Shown: in pieces, positions 17,704-27,745 of the stretch
Numbering within the stretch: position 1 is the first letter of the stretch
Layout of the letters: every line of letters starts with the position of its first letter
Assembly (NCBI GenBank): GCA_004555205.1
Contig: SFIY01000007.1
Coordinates: forward strand, 1 to 64,000
DNA length: 64,000 nucleotides
Direction: 5' to 3'
Source: Clostridiales bacterium
GTDB taxonomy: Bacteria > Bacillota > Clostridia > Oscillospirales > Oscillospiraceae
Notes under the pieces: generated by a model
Told to the model about the DNA's origin: nothing
The model's input: only the letters and a program-made list of their open reading frames with translations
Database searches by the model: none
Program-made: the position numbers and the translations under genes

Positions 17704-18954
17704 CTACTCGTATCGTATATTGGCGCCCAACTGCGCCAGATTTTCCACCAGTCGGGTATACCCCCGATGGATATGATAAATGTCGCCAATCCGCGTTATG
17801 CCGTCAGCCTGCAGTCCGGCAATCACCAGCGCGGCGCCGCCGCGCAAATCCGTGGCACGCACACCGGTACCGCACAGCTTTTCCACGCCGCACAATACCG
17901 CCACACGGCCCTCCAGACGCACATCTGCGCCCATACGCAGAAATTCCGGCACATGGCGATAGCGGTTTTCGAATATATTCTCCACAAAAACCGTGGTGCC
18001 GTGGCTGCGCAGCAGCGCTGCCATTAGTATGGCCTGTGCATCGGTGGGAAATCCGGGATAAGGCGAAGTTCGCACCGGACTGATTCCCCGCAATGCACCG
18101 CTGCTGCTCAGGCATATCATCCGCTCTTCGCTGCGAAGCCGGCAGCCCGCCTGCGCCAGCGCCGTCGTCACCGTGGACACATGCCGGTAATTCACCTCCC
18201 GCAGGCAGATCTCGCCGCCTGTGGCCGCAGCCGCCGCCAAATATGTAGAGGCCGCAATGCGATCGGCAATACATCGGTGCTCGCAACCGTGCATCCGTGC
18301 GCCGCCCTCTACGGTAACCGTAGAGCTTCCCGCGCCGTTGACGCGCGCGCCCATCTTACGCAGAAAATCCTGCAGGTCGCAGATTTCCGGTTCCCGCGCG
18401 GCATTGGTAATCGTTGTAGTCCCTTCGGCACCGCAGGCCGCTAAAATGGCATTTTCCGTGGCGCCCACGCTGGGGATCGACAGTACGATCTCCCGTCCGC
18501 GCAAATGTGTCCCCTGACAGTACAGACACCCGCCGCATTCCTCGATTTCCGCTCCCAGAGTGCGCAGCGCCGCCAAATGCAGGTCGATGGGCCGCGGCCC
18601 TAATTCGCACCCGCCGGGATAGGACATATCCGCCCGTCCGCAGCGGGCCAGTATGGCCCCCAGGAAGATCACCGATGAGCGCATCTGACGCATTAAGTTT
18701 TCCGGAATATCGCATCGGTCGACCGTTGCGGTATCCACCACCAAGTCGTCTGCCTCCCAGTGAACATCACAGCCGAGATAGTGCAGGATCTCCGTGGCCG
18801 TCTCCACATCCCGCAGGCGGGGACAGGCGCGAATGACGCAAACATCTCCGCTCAGAATGGTTGCTGCAAGAATCGGCAGGACGCTGTTTTTGGCGCTTTG
18901 CACCGCTATTTCGCCGCAAAGCCTGCGTCCGCCTTCCACCGTGATCAAACTCAT
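17704..18954 (-). CDS. murA: UDP-N-acetylglucosamine 1-carboxyvinyltransferase MurA
   Basis: Transfers enolpyruvate from PEP to UDP-GlcNAc, the first committed peptidoglycan step. The 416-residue protein contains the conserved K in AVQSAKNSVLPILAA (about residue 22) and the active-site Cys in GGCELGPRPIDLHL (about residue 116), so it should be fosfomycin-sensitive. ATG 18954 is preferred to ATG 18972 because GGAGGT precedes it. It sits between murG and ftsQ. Confidence 0.94.
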   Translation of the reverse strand: MSLITVEGGRRLCGEIAVQSAKNSVLPILAATILSGDVCVIRACPRLRDVETATEILHYLGCDVHWEADDLVVDTATVDRCDIPENLMRQMRSSVIFLGAILARCGRADMSYPGGCELGPRPIDLHLAALRTLGAEIEECGGCLYCQGTHLRGREIVLSIPSVGATENAILAACGAEGTTTITNAAREPEICDLQDFLRKMGARVNGAGSSTVTVEGGARMHGCEHRCIADRIAASTYLAAAAATGGEICLREVNYRHVSTVTTALAQAGCRLRSEERMICLSSSGALRGISPVRTSPYPGFPTDAQAILMAALLRSHGTTVFVENIFENRYRHVPEFLRMGADVRLEGRVAVLCGVEKLCGTGVRATDLRGGAALVIAGLQADGITRIGDIYHIHRGYTRLVENLAQLGANIRYE

Positions 18955-19011
18955 TTGACCTCCGCCTTTCATCGCGTTTACGCCATACTATGCGAAGGAC
19001 AAATTGCAGGG

Positions 19012-20130
19012 TTACTTGCAAATACTCATGACCGTGTCATAAATGCGCTCCGTGGCATCGAGAATACCCAGCTCCGCCATACCGCGGCTCATGGATGATT
19101 GTCGGGCAGGGTCGAGCAGGATGGCCTTTGCCGTTTCGTAGAGCGCATGACCATCCGCCTCTTTCTCCGGCAGCAGTACCGCGCCGCCGTGTTTTTCCAG
19201 AATACGGGCATTCTTCTCCTGATGATTGTTGGTCACATACGGCGAGGGCACGATCACCGTCGGCACAGCCAGCGCCGTAATCTCGCTGACCGTGGAGGCA
19301 CCGGCACGGCAAATGACCAGATCCGCCGCGCGCATAACCACCGCCATATCGTAAATATACTCGCGAACATCCAAAGACGGGCAATCGCTCAAACCGCTTT
19401 CGCGCAATTCGGAGGCCATCCATTCCCAGCTGGCAGAGCCCACCGCATGAATGTGATGGAACGGCAGTCCCTCCGCCTTTTCGTGCCGGAAAAAGTCCAG
19501 CATCTGCCGGTTCATATTGCTGGCGCCCAAACTGCCCCAGAAGGACACGATCAGCGGCCGGTCATCCCCCAACGCCATTTTCTCACGCGCCTGCGCCTTT
19601 GTCAAATCGAAGAAATCGCCGCGCACCGGCGTGCCGGTCACAATGATCTTTTCCGGATGACGGTAGTGCTGACGGCACTCCTCAAAGCCGACCATAATGC
19701 GGTCAGCGTAGTTTTCCAGCATTTTTGTGGTCAGCCCCGGCACCATATTGGACTCATGCACCGCCGTAGGGATACCGGCGCAGGCCGCCTGGCGCACCAC
19801 GGGATAACTGGCGTAACCGCCTGTACCCACCACCAGATCGGGCTGAAATTCCTTCAATATGGCGTTGGCCTGACGGCGGCTGGTCACCATTTTCACCAGC
19901 GCATCCAGGTTGTGCCACAGCTCCCGCGGCGCCAATGAACGGTGGAAATTGGAAATCACCACCGAGCGGAACGCATAGCCCGCGTTTTTGACAAGCGCCC
20001 CCTCCATGCCGTCCGGTGTGCCCACAAACAGGACCTGTATGCCGGGGTGTTTTTTCTGCATATAGCCTGCTAGCGCCAGCGCGGGATTCACATGACCCGC
20101 CGTACCGCCGCAGGTAAAAATCACTTTCAT
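19012..20130 (-). CDS. murG: UDP-GlcNAc--lipid I N-acetylglucosaminyltransferase MurG
   Basis: Makes lipid II from lipid I on the inner membrane face. Of 372 residues, the N-terminal GGTAGHVNPALALA loop and the C-terminal donor-binding region (AADLVICRAGASTVSEITALAVPTVIVPSP) are diagnostic of GT28. AGGAGG precedes ATG 20130; ftsW ends 14 bases upstream, so the two are coupled. Confidence 0.95.
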   Translation of the reverse strand: MKVIFTCGGTAGHVNPALALAGYMQKKHPGIQVLFVGTPDGMEGALVKNAGYAFRSVVISNFHRSLAPRELWHNLDALVKMVTSRRQANAILKEFQPDLVVGTGGYASYPVVRQAACAGIPTAVHESNMVPGLTTKMLENYADRIMVGFEECRQHYRHPEKIIVTGTPVRGDFFDLTKAQAREKMALGDDRPLIVSFWGSLGASNMNRQMLDFFRHEKAEGLPFHHIHAVGSASWEWMASELRESGLSDCPSLDVREYIYDMAVVMRAADLVICRAGASTVSEITALAVPTVIVPSPYVTNNHQEKNARILEKHGGAVLLPEKEADGHALYETAKAILLDPARQSSMSRGMAELGILDATERIYDTVMSICK

Positions 20131-20144
20131 TTTGTGCGATCCTC

Positions 20145-21341
20145 CTATCCGTTTCTCGGTGCCGGAATTTGTCGCGATATACTAAGCACAATGCCCATTT
20201 CCGCCAATTGCAGCGCCAGCGCCGTGCCGCCGTAAGAGAAGAACGGCAGCGAGATGCCGGTGGCGGGGATCAAGCCGGTCACCACCGCGATATTCAGGAA
20301 TGTCTGCAGCGCCACCTGTGTGGTGATACCCACCGCCAGCAGGGCGCCGAAACGGTCCCGGGCATGGAGCGCAATCCAGAACCCGCGAATAATCAGCAGC
20401 GCGAAGATCAGCATGATTACGCACGCGCCGATCAGACCCAGCTCTTCGCAAACAATGGCGAAGATGCAGTCGTTATGGCGCTCCGGCAGATATAGGAACT
20501 TCTGTCGGCTTTTGCCAAGGCCCACGCCCAGCAAGCCGCCCGAGCCGATGGCGATCAGGCTCTGGCAGATCTGATAACCGGCGTCACTGGCATCCGACCA
20601 GGGATCGTGCCACAGCAGGATACGGTCAGCGTTATATTTGATCACCCCGGCATCCACCAGCTTGATAAACAGCACGGCTGCCGCGCCCACGCCACAGATA
20701 CCGGCGCCGACAAGCCAGCCTTGAATACCGCCTACCGCCATCATCACAGCACCGGTACCCACGATCAAAATGGCGCCTGACAGATGCGGCTCAAGCAGCA
20801 TTAAAATCCCCATAATGCCCAGTATCGCCACATAAGGGAGCACGCCATAACGCCATGTCAGCATTTTTTCGCGCTTTTTGGAAATACTGTCGGCGAAAAA
20901 GACGATGACGCCCAATTTGGCAATTTCGGAAGGCTGGAAAGTCAGTTCACCAAAGCCGAGCCATCGTGTCGCGCCGTTGACGGTCACACCGACACCGGGA
21001 ATCAGCACCATAATCAGCAGCGCAATGGACAGATACATTAAAATTCTCGCCATACCGCGCCAGCGCTGATAATTCATACGGGAAATCACGAACATGGCCG
21101 CAAGACCCATGGCGGCGAAAATCACCTGACGCTTGAAATAATACGCCGCATCGCCTGTGGTATAATAGGCTGCCGGAAAGCTGGCAGAGAACAGCATGAC
21201 AAGGCCGATGCCCGTAAGCAGCAGCGTCAGAAGCAAAAACGGCATATCCACGGTACCGCGTGCCGCCTCACGGTCTTTGCCCACCGGTTCCTTCGCACGA
21301 TGATGCTGTGCCAGCGGGATCACCTTTGCTTTTCCCGTCAT
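20145..21341 (-). CDS. ftsW: SEDS peptidoglycan glycosyltransferase FtsW
   Basis: Polytopic SEDS protein of 398 residues with about ten helices. Family hallmarks are the catalytic loop region GVTVNGATRWLGFGELTFQPSEIAKLGVIVFFAD and the C-terminal GISLPFFSYGGTALALQLAEMGIVLSIS. It polymerises septal glycan together with the class B PBP encoded in the same cluster. AAGGAGGGG precedes ATG 21341. The hydrophilic N-terminal extension (about 30 residues) is typical. Confidence 0.93.
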   Translation of the reverse strand: MTGKAKVIPLAQHHRAKEPVGKDREAARGTVDMPFLLLTLLLTGIGLVMLFSASFPAAYYTTGDAAYYFKRQVIFAAMGLAAMFVISRMNYQRWRGMARILMYLSIALLIMVLIPGVGVTVNGATRWLGFGELTFQPSEIAKLGVIVFFADSISKKREKMLTWRYGVLPYVAILGIMGILMLLEPHLSGAILIVGTGAVMMAVGGIQGWLVGAGICGVGAAAVLFIKLVDAGVIKYNADRILLWHDPWSDASDAGYQICQSLIAIGSGGLLGVGLGKSRQKFLYLPERHNDCIFAIVCEELGLIGACVIMLIFALLIIRGFWIALHARDRFGALLAVGITTQVALQTFLNIAVVTGLIPATGISLPFFSYGGTALALQLAEMGIVLSISRQIPAPRNG

Positions 21342-21385
21342 ACAGTTCCCCCTCCTTTCCTTTTCAGCCTTTTTACTTAAATTAT

Positions 21386-22375
21386 TTAAATGCCAAAGCG
21401 GTTATATACGCCCAAATACGCCAGCACGCAGAAAATTAAGCTGACCGTGGTGAACACCGCCACCACTTTCCTCTCGTTCCAGCCGCACATCTCAAAATGA
21501 TGGTGCAGCGGCGCCATTTTAAACACGCGCTTACCGTGTGTCAGCTTGAAGTAGGCCACCTGAATGATGTCGGACATGGTTTCGCAGATATACACGATAC
21601 CCACCAGCAGCAGGATCAGCGGCATATCGTAGGCAAACGCCAATGCCGCCACAGCGCCGCCCAAAAACAGCGAGCCGGTATCGCCCATGAACACCTTGGC
21701 CGGATAACGGTTGTAAAGCAGGAAGCCAAACAGTCCGCCCACCATCGCACCGCCAAACACACCCAACTGCGTATAGCCCGACCAGACATAGCCCAGGATG
21801 GCAAAGAAAGCCGCCACAGGCACCGTCACGCTGGAGCTGAGTCCGTCCACACCGTCGGTAATATTCACCGCATTCACCGTGCCGACGATCACAAAGGCGG
21901 CAAAGATCAGGTACACCACCCAGTTCATCACGATATGGGTATGGAAAAACGGGATATACAGGTTGGGGCTGAGCATACCTTCATAGCGCATCAGGCACAG
22001 AAAGACGATTGCCGCGGCAAGCTGCAGCAGGAACTTCTGTATAGAAGTCAGGCCCGTGTTCTGATGATGCTTTACTTTCTCGTAGTCGTCAATATAACCG
22101 ATCACGCCGAAGACAAGGGCAAAGAGATAGACATAGAGATGGGTAAAATCACCCTCCAGCATGCCGCTCCAGCCGAAGATCAGGATTGCTACGCCGATAC
22201 CGATAATGAACATCAAGCCGCCCATGGTCGGCGTGCCCTGCTTGCTCATGTGCCAGGTAGGGCCGATCTCCTTAATACTCTGTCCGGCCTTCAAGCGCAC
22301 CAGCGCAGGAATCAGCAGCTTGCCGACGACGGCTGTAACAACAAAGCTGACGATCAGTGCCAATAGAATCTTCAT
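21386..22375 (-). CDS. mraY: phospho-MurNAc-pentapeptide transferase MraY
   Basis: Ten-helix enzyme of 329 residues that attaches phospho-MurNAc-pentapeptide to undecaprenyl phosphate (lipid I). Conserved segments include GTPTMGGLMFI, the NAVNITDGVDGLSSSV loop, FMGDTGSLFLGGA and APLHHHFEMCGW. ATG 22375 follows GAGGGAGAG and lies next to the first helix; the extra upstream codons to 22411 have no ribosome site. Confidence 0.94.
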   Translation of the reverse strand: MKILLALIVSFVVTAVVGKLLIPALVRLKAGQSIKEIGPTWHMSKQGTPTMGGLMFIIGIGVAILIFGWSGMLEGDFTHLYVYLFALVFGVIGYIDDYEKVKHHQNTGLTSIQKFLLQLAAAIVFLCLMRYEGMLSPNLYIPFFHTHIVMNWVVYLIFAAFVIVGTVNAVNITDGVDGLSSSVTVPVAAFFAILGYVWSGYTQLGVFGGAMVGGLFGFLLYNRYPAKVFMGDTGSLFLGGAVAALAFAYDMPLILLLVGIVYICETMSDIIQVAYFKLTHGKRVFKMAPLHHHFEMCGWNERKVVAVFTTVSLIFCVLAYLGVYNRFGI

Positions 22376-22414
22376 AGGTAATACTCTCCCTCTTGCCCCT
22401 GCAAGGGGCATTCT

Positions 22415-23860
22415 TCATTTGTTATTTTTTAAATAGTCTGCCACGATTTCGCGCTCATCCAAATGGTGTTTTTCGTGGCCGATCTCCTGATAGGTTTCAT
22501 GTCCTTTGCCGCACAGTACGATCACATCGCCCACTTCGGCCCGGTCCAGCGCAAAACGAATGGCCTCCGCGCGTCCCGGTACTTCCCGCCAGTGAGCCGT
22601 ATCCGGTATACCGGCGATAATGTCGGCGCGAATCGCCCGCGGCTCTTCCGTGCGGGGATTGTCGTCCGTAACGATGATGACATCCGCTTTTTCTGCGGCG
22701 ATCGCCCCCATTTGCGCCCGTTTGGTGCGGTCACGGTCACCGCCGCAGCCGAAAACCGCCACCGTGCGGCCCCGGGCAAAGCCGTTGACCGCCGTCAGCA
22801 CATTTTCAAGGGCATCCGGTGTATGGGCATAGTCAATGAGCACCGTATAGTCTTTGCCGGGCGCAGGCACCACTTCCATCCGCCCCTTCACACCACGGCA
22901 GTCCCGCAGCGCCGGTGCGCTCTCCTGCAGGGAGATACCCAGCGCCATGCAGGCGCCTAACGCACCCAATGTATTATACACCGTAAACGCGCCGGGAATC
23001 GGCACTTCCACCGCAGCTTTTTCCGTTTCCGTCACGGCAGTATACACCGTGCCTGCAGCGGTGACGGTCACATGCTGCGCCTGCAGCGACGCCTTTTCCG
23101 TCACGCCGTAAGAGAAGTGTCTCCCCTGCGCCGACGCCAGTATGCGCCTGTGCCACGGATCATCTTCATTATAGACCGCCGCATCGCATTGCGCAAACAG
23201 CCGCGCCTTTGCCGCGCAGTATGCCTCCATGGAATCGTGGTAATCCAGATGATCCTGCGTCAGATTGGTAAACACGCCCACCGCAAAGTGCAGGCCGTAC
23301 ACCCGCTCCAGTGTCAGCGCATGAGAGGAAACCTCCATCACCACATGGGTGCAGCCCTCGTCTGCCATCGTGCGCAGCAGCCGCTGCATTTGCCAGGCGT
23401 CCGGCGTGGTACGGGCCGCTTCCTCTGTGCGCTGCCCCACCATGTTTTGTATGGTGCCCATCAGGCCCACCTTCGTATGCAGCACCGTTTCAAGGATCTG
23501 CTTGATCAGATAAGTAGTGGTGGTTTTTCCGTTTGTGCCGGTAACGCCCACAAGCGTCATGCCCGATGCCGGATCGCCGAAGTAGTTTTTCGCCATTTGT
23601 GCCAGCGTCCGGCGCACGGAGCGGACAAGCACATAGGGCACATCCTCCTGCGGCACTTCCCGGCAAACCACGCAGCAGGCGCCGCGGGCCATCGCCCGGG
23701 AAATATACCGCCTTCCGTCTGCCTGCGTACCGGGAACGGCAACAAACACATTTCCCGGCTGTATCTTTTGTGAGTCGCAGCTGACGCCGGTAATCTCCCG
23801 TGTCAGCTCTGCCGTGCAGGATAAGGGCCTCACGCCCTCCAGCAGGTCTTTCAGCCTCAC
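22415..23860 (-). CDS. murE: UDP-MurNAc-tripeptide synthetase MurE, meso-DAP type
   Basis: Mur ligase of 481 residues: N-terminal UDP-binding domain, ATP loop GVTGTNGKTTTTYL (about residue 108), central domain with the carbamylated-Lys region, and a C-terminal domain with DDNPRTEEPRAI. The DNPR motif marks meso-diaminopimelate as the amino acid added. The start is GTG at 23860 behind GAGAGGAG. murF and murD, usual neighbours, are missing here. Confidence 0.94.
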   Translation of the reverse strand: MRLKDLLEGVRPLSCTAELTREITGVSCDSQKIQPGNVFVAVPGTQADGRRYISRAMARGACCVVCREVPQEDVPYVLVRSVRRTLAQMAKNYFGDPASGMTLVGVTGTNGKTTTTYLIKQILETVLHTKVGLMGTIQNMVGQRTEEAARTTPDAWQMQRLLRTMADEGCTHVVMEVSSHALTLERVYGLHFAVGVFTNLTQDHLDYHDSMEAYCAAKARLFAQCDAAVYNEDDPWHRRILASAQGRHFSYGVTEKASLQAQHVTVTAAGTVYTAVTETEKAAVEVPIPGAFTVYNTLGALGACMALGISLQESAPALRDCRGVKGRMEVVPAPGKDYTVLIDYAHTPDALENVLTAVNGFARGRTVAVFGCGGDRDRTKRAQMGAIAAEKADVIIVTDDNPRTEEPRAIRADIIAGIPDTAHWREVPGRAEAIRFALDRAEVGDVIVLCGKGHETYQEIGHEKHHLDEREIVADYLKNNK

Positions 23861-23883
23861 AAAAAGCTCCTCTCTGTTTTCTT

Positions 23884-26127
23884 TTAATCCTTTACGCTCG
23901 TATCGCTGAGCTGAACGGTGATGACCGTTCCCGCCTCCACCTTGCTGCCGGTCTTTTCCGACTGGGAAATCACGCGAATACTGCCGGAATTGCTGTCCGT
24001 CGTGCCGGAGAAGCGCAGCAGCAGACCGGCATTGGCTATGGCGGTATTGGCCTCAGAGGGCGTTTTGCCTATCAAATCGGGCACCGTGCACTTCGTATCC
24101 GGCTTCTTCTCACCGGCATAGAGCACCACGGTGGACTTACCGGGAATGATCGCGCCGCCAAGCGGCGTCTGATCGGTGATCTTGTCGCTGTCACCGACAA
24201 CACGGCAATCCAGACCTCGGTCTTTCATCTTCTGCCGTGCTTCGTCTACCGTCAGGCCCACCACATTGGGCACGCCGGTATCAGCGCCCAGTAGCTCCTC
24301 CGCGGTGTAGGTAGGCTCAATGCCCAGATAGGGCAAAATTTCAGACATAACCTTACCGGCATAGGGCGCCACCATGCCGCCGCCGGAGGCGGCAGCAACG
24401 GTCTCATCCGGCGTATCCATGGTAATGAGCATGATGATCTCCGGGTCATCCGCCGGTGCAAAGCACATGAACGATACGACCACCTTGCCGGTTTTTCCCT
24501 TATCCGCCGTACCGGTCTTACCGCCGAGCCGGTAACCTGTCACCTGACCGTTTTTACCGGTACCGTTGGACACCACATACTCCAGACATTCGCGCACCTT
24601 AGCGGAGGTTTCCTCGCTGACGACCTGACGAACAGGGGTATTGTCATGCTGATAGACCACATTGCCGTCATCATCCGTGATTTTCTCCACCAAATACGGC
24701 TCATGCAGGTAGCCGCCGTTGATACAGGCGGCCTGCGCCGACACCAGTGCAATCGGCGTTATGTTGAAGTTCTGACCGAAGGCATAGCAGGCCAGATCCA
24801 ACTGCGAGAACTTATCGGCGTCCATAAAAATACCGGTTGCCTCGCCGTCCAAGTCCACGCCGGAGCCGTCCATCAGTCCGAACGCCTTCATGTATTCATA
24901 GAACTTCTCATTCCCCAGCCGCAGGCCGTAGGTAATGAAGGCAGGGTTGCAGGAATTGGCCGCCGTTTCCTTCAGGGTTTCGTGTCCGTGGGTTGAGGTG
25001 CAGCGGATCCTTGCATCCGACACCTTGATAGAGCCCTGACAGTCGAAGGTGGTGTTCATATCGATTACGCCTTCCTCCAGCGCCGCAGACAGCGTCAGGA
25101 CTTTGAAGGTCGAGCCCGGCTCATAGGTGTCATTGATGGCCTTGTTGCGCCACTGGCGAAGCTGCATATCGCCCAGTGACACTTTTTTCTCTTCGATGGC
25201 CTCCTTCAGTTTGTCGTTTTGCACCGTCGCATAGTCGTTCAGGTCATAGGTCGGATAGGACGCCATTGCCAGCACGGCGCCGGTCTTCGCATTGAGCACC
25301 ACGCCTGTTGCTCCCTCGGAGGCGTTGTATTTTTGTACCATCTCCGCCATATTCTTTTCCAAATAGTATTGCACGGTGGTATCCAGTGTCAGCACCAGAT
25401 CGTTGCCGTTTTGCTCGGCAAAATACTGCTCATATTCCGAGAGCATATCCCGCTCATTGGCGGCTTTGGCCGTGACCACCAGGCCGGTCTGGCCCTCCAG
25501 CTCGTCTTCATAGCGTGCTTCCAGACCGTACAGGCCGGTATTTTCGCTGCCCACGAAGCCGATCACATGGGCCGCCAGCGAGCTGTAAGGATAGTAGCGC
25601 TTGGTGTCCGTCACCATGTATACGCCGCGAATGTCGTATTCATTGATCAGTTCGCGTACCTGGTCAGCCAGCTCTTCCTCCGCCCGCAGCTTGATGACCT
25701 CGTACTGAGAGTCGGTGTAGTCCATCCGCTTCAGGATACTCTCCTCGTTTACATCCAGAATCCGCGCCAGCTCTCCGGCCAAAAATTCCTTTGTCCACTT
25801 GGGAGGATTTTCCTTGTCGTTTTGCGCTTCCTTGATCTCCATCGGAGAGAGGAACACCGTTTCCGCCGTGGCGGAGATGGCCATGACATTGCCGTTGCGG
25901 TCGTAGATCGTCCCGCGGCTTGCCGTCACCACCGTACTGCGCATCTGCTGGTTGGTGGCCTTGGCCTGCAGCGACTCATGCTGCACGATCTGCAGATTGT
26001 ACAGCTTGAAAAACAGTATCACGAACAGCAGCACGCCCATGACCAGCATCAGCACAAAGGTGCGGCTTTGGATCACGCGGTTTGCGCGCCGGACTTTTTC
26101 AGATTTACGCATGGGATTTTGCGACAC
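23884..26127 (-). CDS. class B penicillin-binding protein with two PASTA domains (FtsI/SpoVD type)
   Basis: Septal or cortex transpeptidase of 747 residues. Order: membrane anchor (about 25-45), dimerisation domain from RGTIYDRNGNVMAIS, transpeptidase domain with EPGSTFK (catalytic Ser), SCN and LGGKTGTADK, then two PASTA repeats starting at VPNVVGLTVDEARQKMKDRGL and VPDLIGKTPSEANTAIANAGL. PASTA repeats occur in SpoVD and in some vegetative PBP2 homologues, so both a division and a sporulation role are possible; being the only class B PBP in the cluster favours division. The start is GTG at 26127 behind GGAGG. Confidence 0.92.
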   Translation of the reverse strand: MSQNPMRKSEKVRRANRVIQSRTFVLMLVMGVLLFVILFFKLYNLQIVQHESLQAKATNQQMRSTVVTASRGTIYDRNGNVMAISATAETVFLSPMEIKEAQNDKENPPKWTKEFLAGELARILDVNEESILKRMDYTDSQYEVIKLRAEEELADQVRELINEYDIRGVYMVTDTKRYYPYSSLAAHVIGFVGSENTGLYGLEARYEDELEGQTGLVVTAKAANERDMLSEYEQYFAEQNGNDLVLTLDTTVQYYLEKNMAEMVQKYNASEGATGVVLNAKTGAVLAMASYPTYDLNDYATVQNDKLKEAIEEKKVSLGDMQLRQWRNKAINDTYEPGSTFKVLTLSAALEEGVIDMNTTFDCQGSIKVSDARIRCTSTHGHETLKETAANSCNPAFITYGLRLGNEKFYEYMKAFGLMDGSGVDLDGEATGIFMDADKFSQLDLACYAFGQNFNITPIALVSAQAACINGGYLHEPYLVEKITDDDGNVVYQHDNTPVRQVVSEETSAKVRECLEYVVSNGTGKNGQVTGYRLGGKTGTADKGKTGKVVVSFMCFAPADDPEIIMLITMDTPDETVAAASGGGMVAPYAGKVMSEILPYLGIEPTYTAEELLGADTGVPNVVGLTVDEARQKMKDRGLDCRVVGDSDKITDQTPLGGAIIPGKSTVVLYAGEKKPDTKCTVPDLIGKTPSEANTAIANAGLLLRFSGTTDSNSGSIRVISQSEKTGSKVEAGTVITVQLSDTSVKD

Positions 26128-26158
26128 GCTTTCCGCCTCCCCGTCAGTCTAATGCCAA

Positions 26159-26193
26159 GCAAGGAGCAAGAAGTCACCCTTCTTACTCCTTGC
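26159..26193. repeat. inverted repeat between ftsL and the PBP gene
   Basis: GCAAGGAG-C-AAGAA (26159-26172) pairs with TTCTT-A-CTCCTTGC (26180-26193). There is no U-run on either side. It may be an mRNA hairpin that adjusts expression between ftsL and the PBP gene. Confidence 0.5.
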
Positions 26194-26216
26194 GTGTTTT
26201 CACTATATGGCGCCGC

Positions 26217-26762
26217 TCATTTGAAATATTCCACCGCAGCGCCGATTCCCTCTTTCACGGTGGTAAAAATCCGGGCCAACAGGCCGTCTGCTCCGCTTTG
26301 ATAGATGACCACTGCATCAGAACCGGAAATATCGATATACTCGATCTGTCCGCTGCTGGGCTTTCTCATCCCCGCCGCCTCGGCGCGCTCCTTTACCGTC
26401 GTCATATCGAAAGTCTGCTCATATTTTGTCACGAGGGCCACATGGGCATCCTGCGCTTCGCTCAGATCGTTTCTGATCGTCGTAACAGCATCGGAGGCCT
26501 CCGTCAACTGCACATAGCCGATCATCAATCCGATCACCATGGCCGCCAGCAGCACCACGGAGCCGATCAGCAGCGGCGATGCCTTTGCCTTAGGCCGGGG
26601 AACGCTTCTTGTACGCGGCTGCCGACGCACCTGCACATACTGCTGTTCCTCGTCCATCCTGCCGGCATGCTCCAGATTATGCTCTCTGACAAGGGCATCC
26701 AAATCATAGGCCAGGTTGCCGTACACAGGCGTATTCGGTTGTCTCTTGCGCATATCCGCCAT
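26217..26762 (-). CDS. ftsL: cell division protein FtsL-like
   Basis: Bitopic protein of 181 residues: basic cytoplasmic segment (about 1-85), one membrane helix (LLIGSVVLLAAMVIGLMIGYV) and a short coiled coil (TEASDAVTTIRNDLSEAQDAHVALVTKYEQTF) ending in a VKERAEAAGM segment, as in FtsL/DivIC. Low sequence conservation is normal for this family; the position between rsmH and the PBP gene supports the call. AAAGGAA lies about eleven bases before ATG 26762. Confidence 0.8.
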   Translation of the reverse strand: MADMRKRQPNTPVYGNLAYDLDALVREHNLEHAGRMDEEQQYVQVRRQPRTRSVPRPKAKASPLLIGSVVLLAAMVIGLMIGYVQLTEASDAVTTIRNDLSEAQDAHVALVTKYEQTFDMTTVKERAEAAGMRKPSSGQIEYIDISGSDAVVIYQSGADGLLARIFTTVKEGIGAAVEYFK

Positions 26763-26779
26763 GGCCGGTCGTTCCTTTC

Positions 26780-27742
26780 TTACAATTTTTCCGCCACACG
26801 CAGCTTTGCACTGCGGGCACGGGGATTATAGGCCAGCTCCGCTTCACCCGACACAATGGGCTTGCGGGAGATCAGTTTCATTTTCGGCTTCTTGCCGCAC
26901 ACACAGACCGGGAAATTCGGCGGGCAGGTGCAGCCTGTTGCCAAGGCCTGCATGGTTTGCTTAATCACACGGTCCTCCAGCGAATGGAAGGAAATCACCG
27001 CCAGGCGTCCGCCTGTATGCAGCTTGTCCGCTGCCGCCTCCAGCATGGGAGGCAGTGCATCCAGTTCGCCGTTGACAGCAATGCGGATGGCTTGAAAGCT
27101 GCGCTTGGCAGGGTGCTGTTTTTCCCGCAGCGCTGATGGCGGCATGGCGGCTTTGATGATCTCCGCAAGCTGCAGCGTCGTTTCGATCGGCGCCTCCTCG
27201 CGCTTTTGCACGATATGCTTGGCGATCAACGGCGCATAGCGCTCCTCGCCGTATGCAAACAGGATACGCCGCAGCTCCTCATAGGGCCACTCGTTCACCA
27301 CCTCACGGGCGTCCAATGCCGCCGTGCGGTCCATGCGCATATCCAAGGGCGCATCGTGCCTATAGGAAAAGCCGCGCCCGGCGTCATCCAACTGGGGAGA
27401 GGACACTCCCAGATCAAACAGCATACCGTCTGCGCCATCGATACCCAGCTCATCGAGGATCTCTCCGACGCGGTCGAAATTGCTGTGTACCAGCGTTACC
27501 CGGTCGGCGTAGTCCGCCAACCGCTCCTGTGCCGCCGCAATGGCCGTTTCGTCACGGTCTATGCCGATCAGCCTCCCGGTAGTCAGGCGCTTCACGATCT
27601 CCAGTGAGTGACCGGCCCTGCCCAGCGTGCCGTCCAGATAGATACCGTCCGGCTTGATAGCCAGCGCTTCCAGACATTCGTCCAGCAAAACAGGCTTATG
27701 TCCGTATGCCTGATCCGCCTCCGCATTACGATCGAACGACAC
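26780..27742 (-). CDS. rsmH: 16S rRNA (cytosine1402-N4)-methyltransferase RsmH
   Basis: AdoMet-dependent methyltransferase of 320 residues (MraW). GHKPVLLDECLEAL, the AdoMet loop DGTLGRAGHS and the late motif VISFHSLEDRVIKQ are diagnostic. It begins at GTG 27742, three bases after the mraZ stop codon, so it depends on mraZ translation. It is the second gene of the dcw cluster, as in most bacteria. Confidence 0.94.
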   Translation of the reverse strand: MSFDRNAEADQAYGHKPVLLDECLEALAIKPDGIYLDGTLGRAGHSLEIVKRLTTGRLIGIDRDETAIAAAQERLADYADRVTLVHSNFDRVGEILDELGIDGADGMLFDLGVSSPQLDDAGRGFSYRHDAPLDMRMDRTAALDAREVVNEWPYEELRRILFAYGEERYAPLIAKHIVQKREEAPIETTLQLAEIIKAAMPPSALREKQHPAKRSFQAIRIAVNGELDALPPMLEAAADKLHTGGRLAVISFHSLEDRVIKQTMQALATGCTCPPNFPVCVCGKKPKMKLISRKPIVSGEAELAYNPRARSAKLRVAEKL

Positions 27743-27745
27743 GGC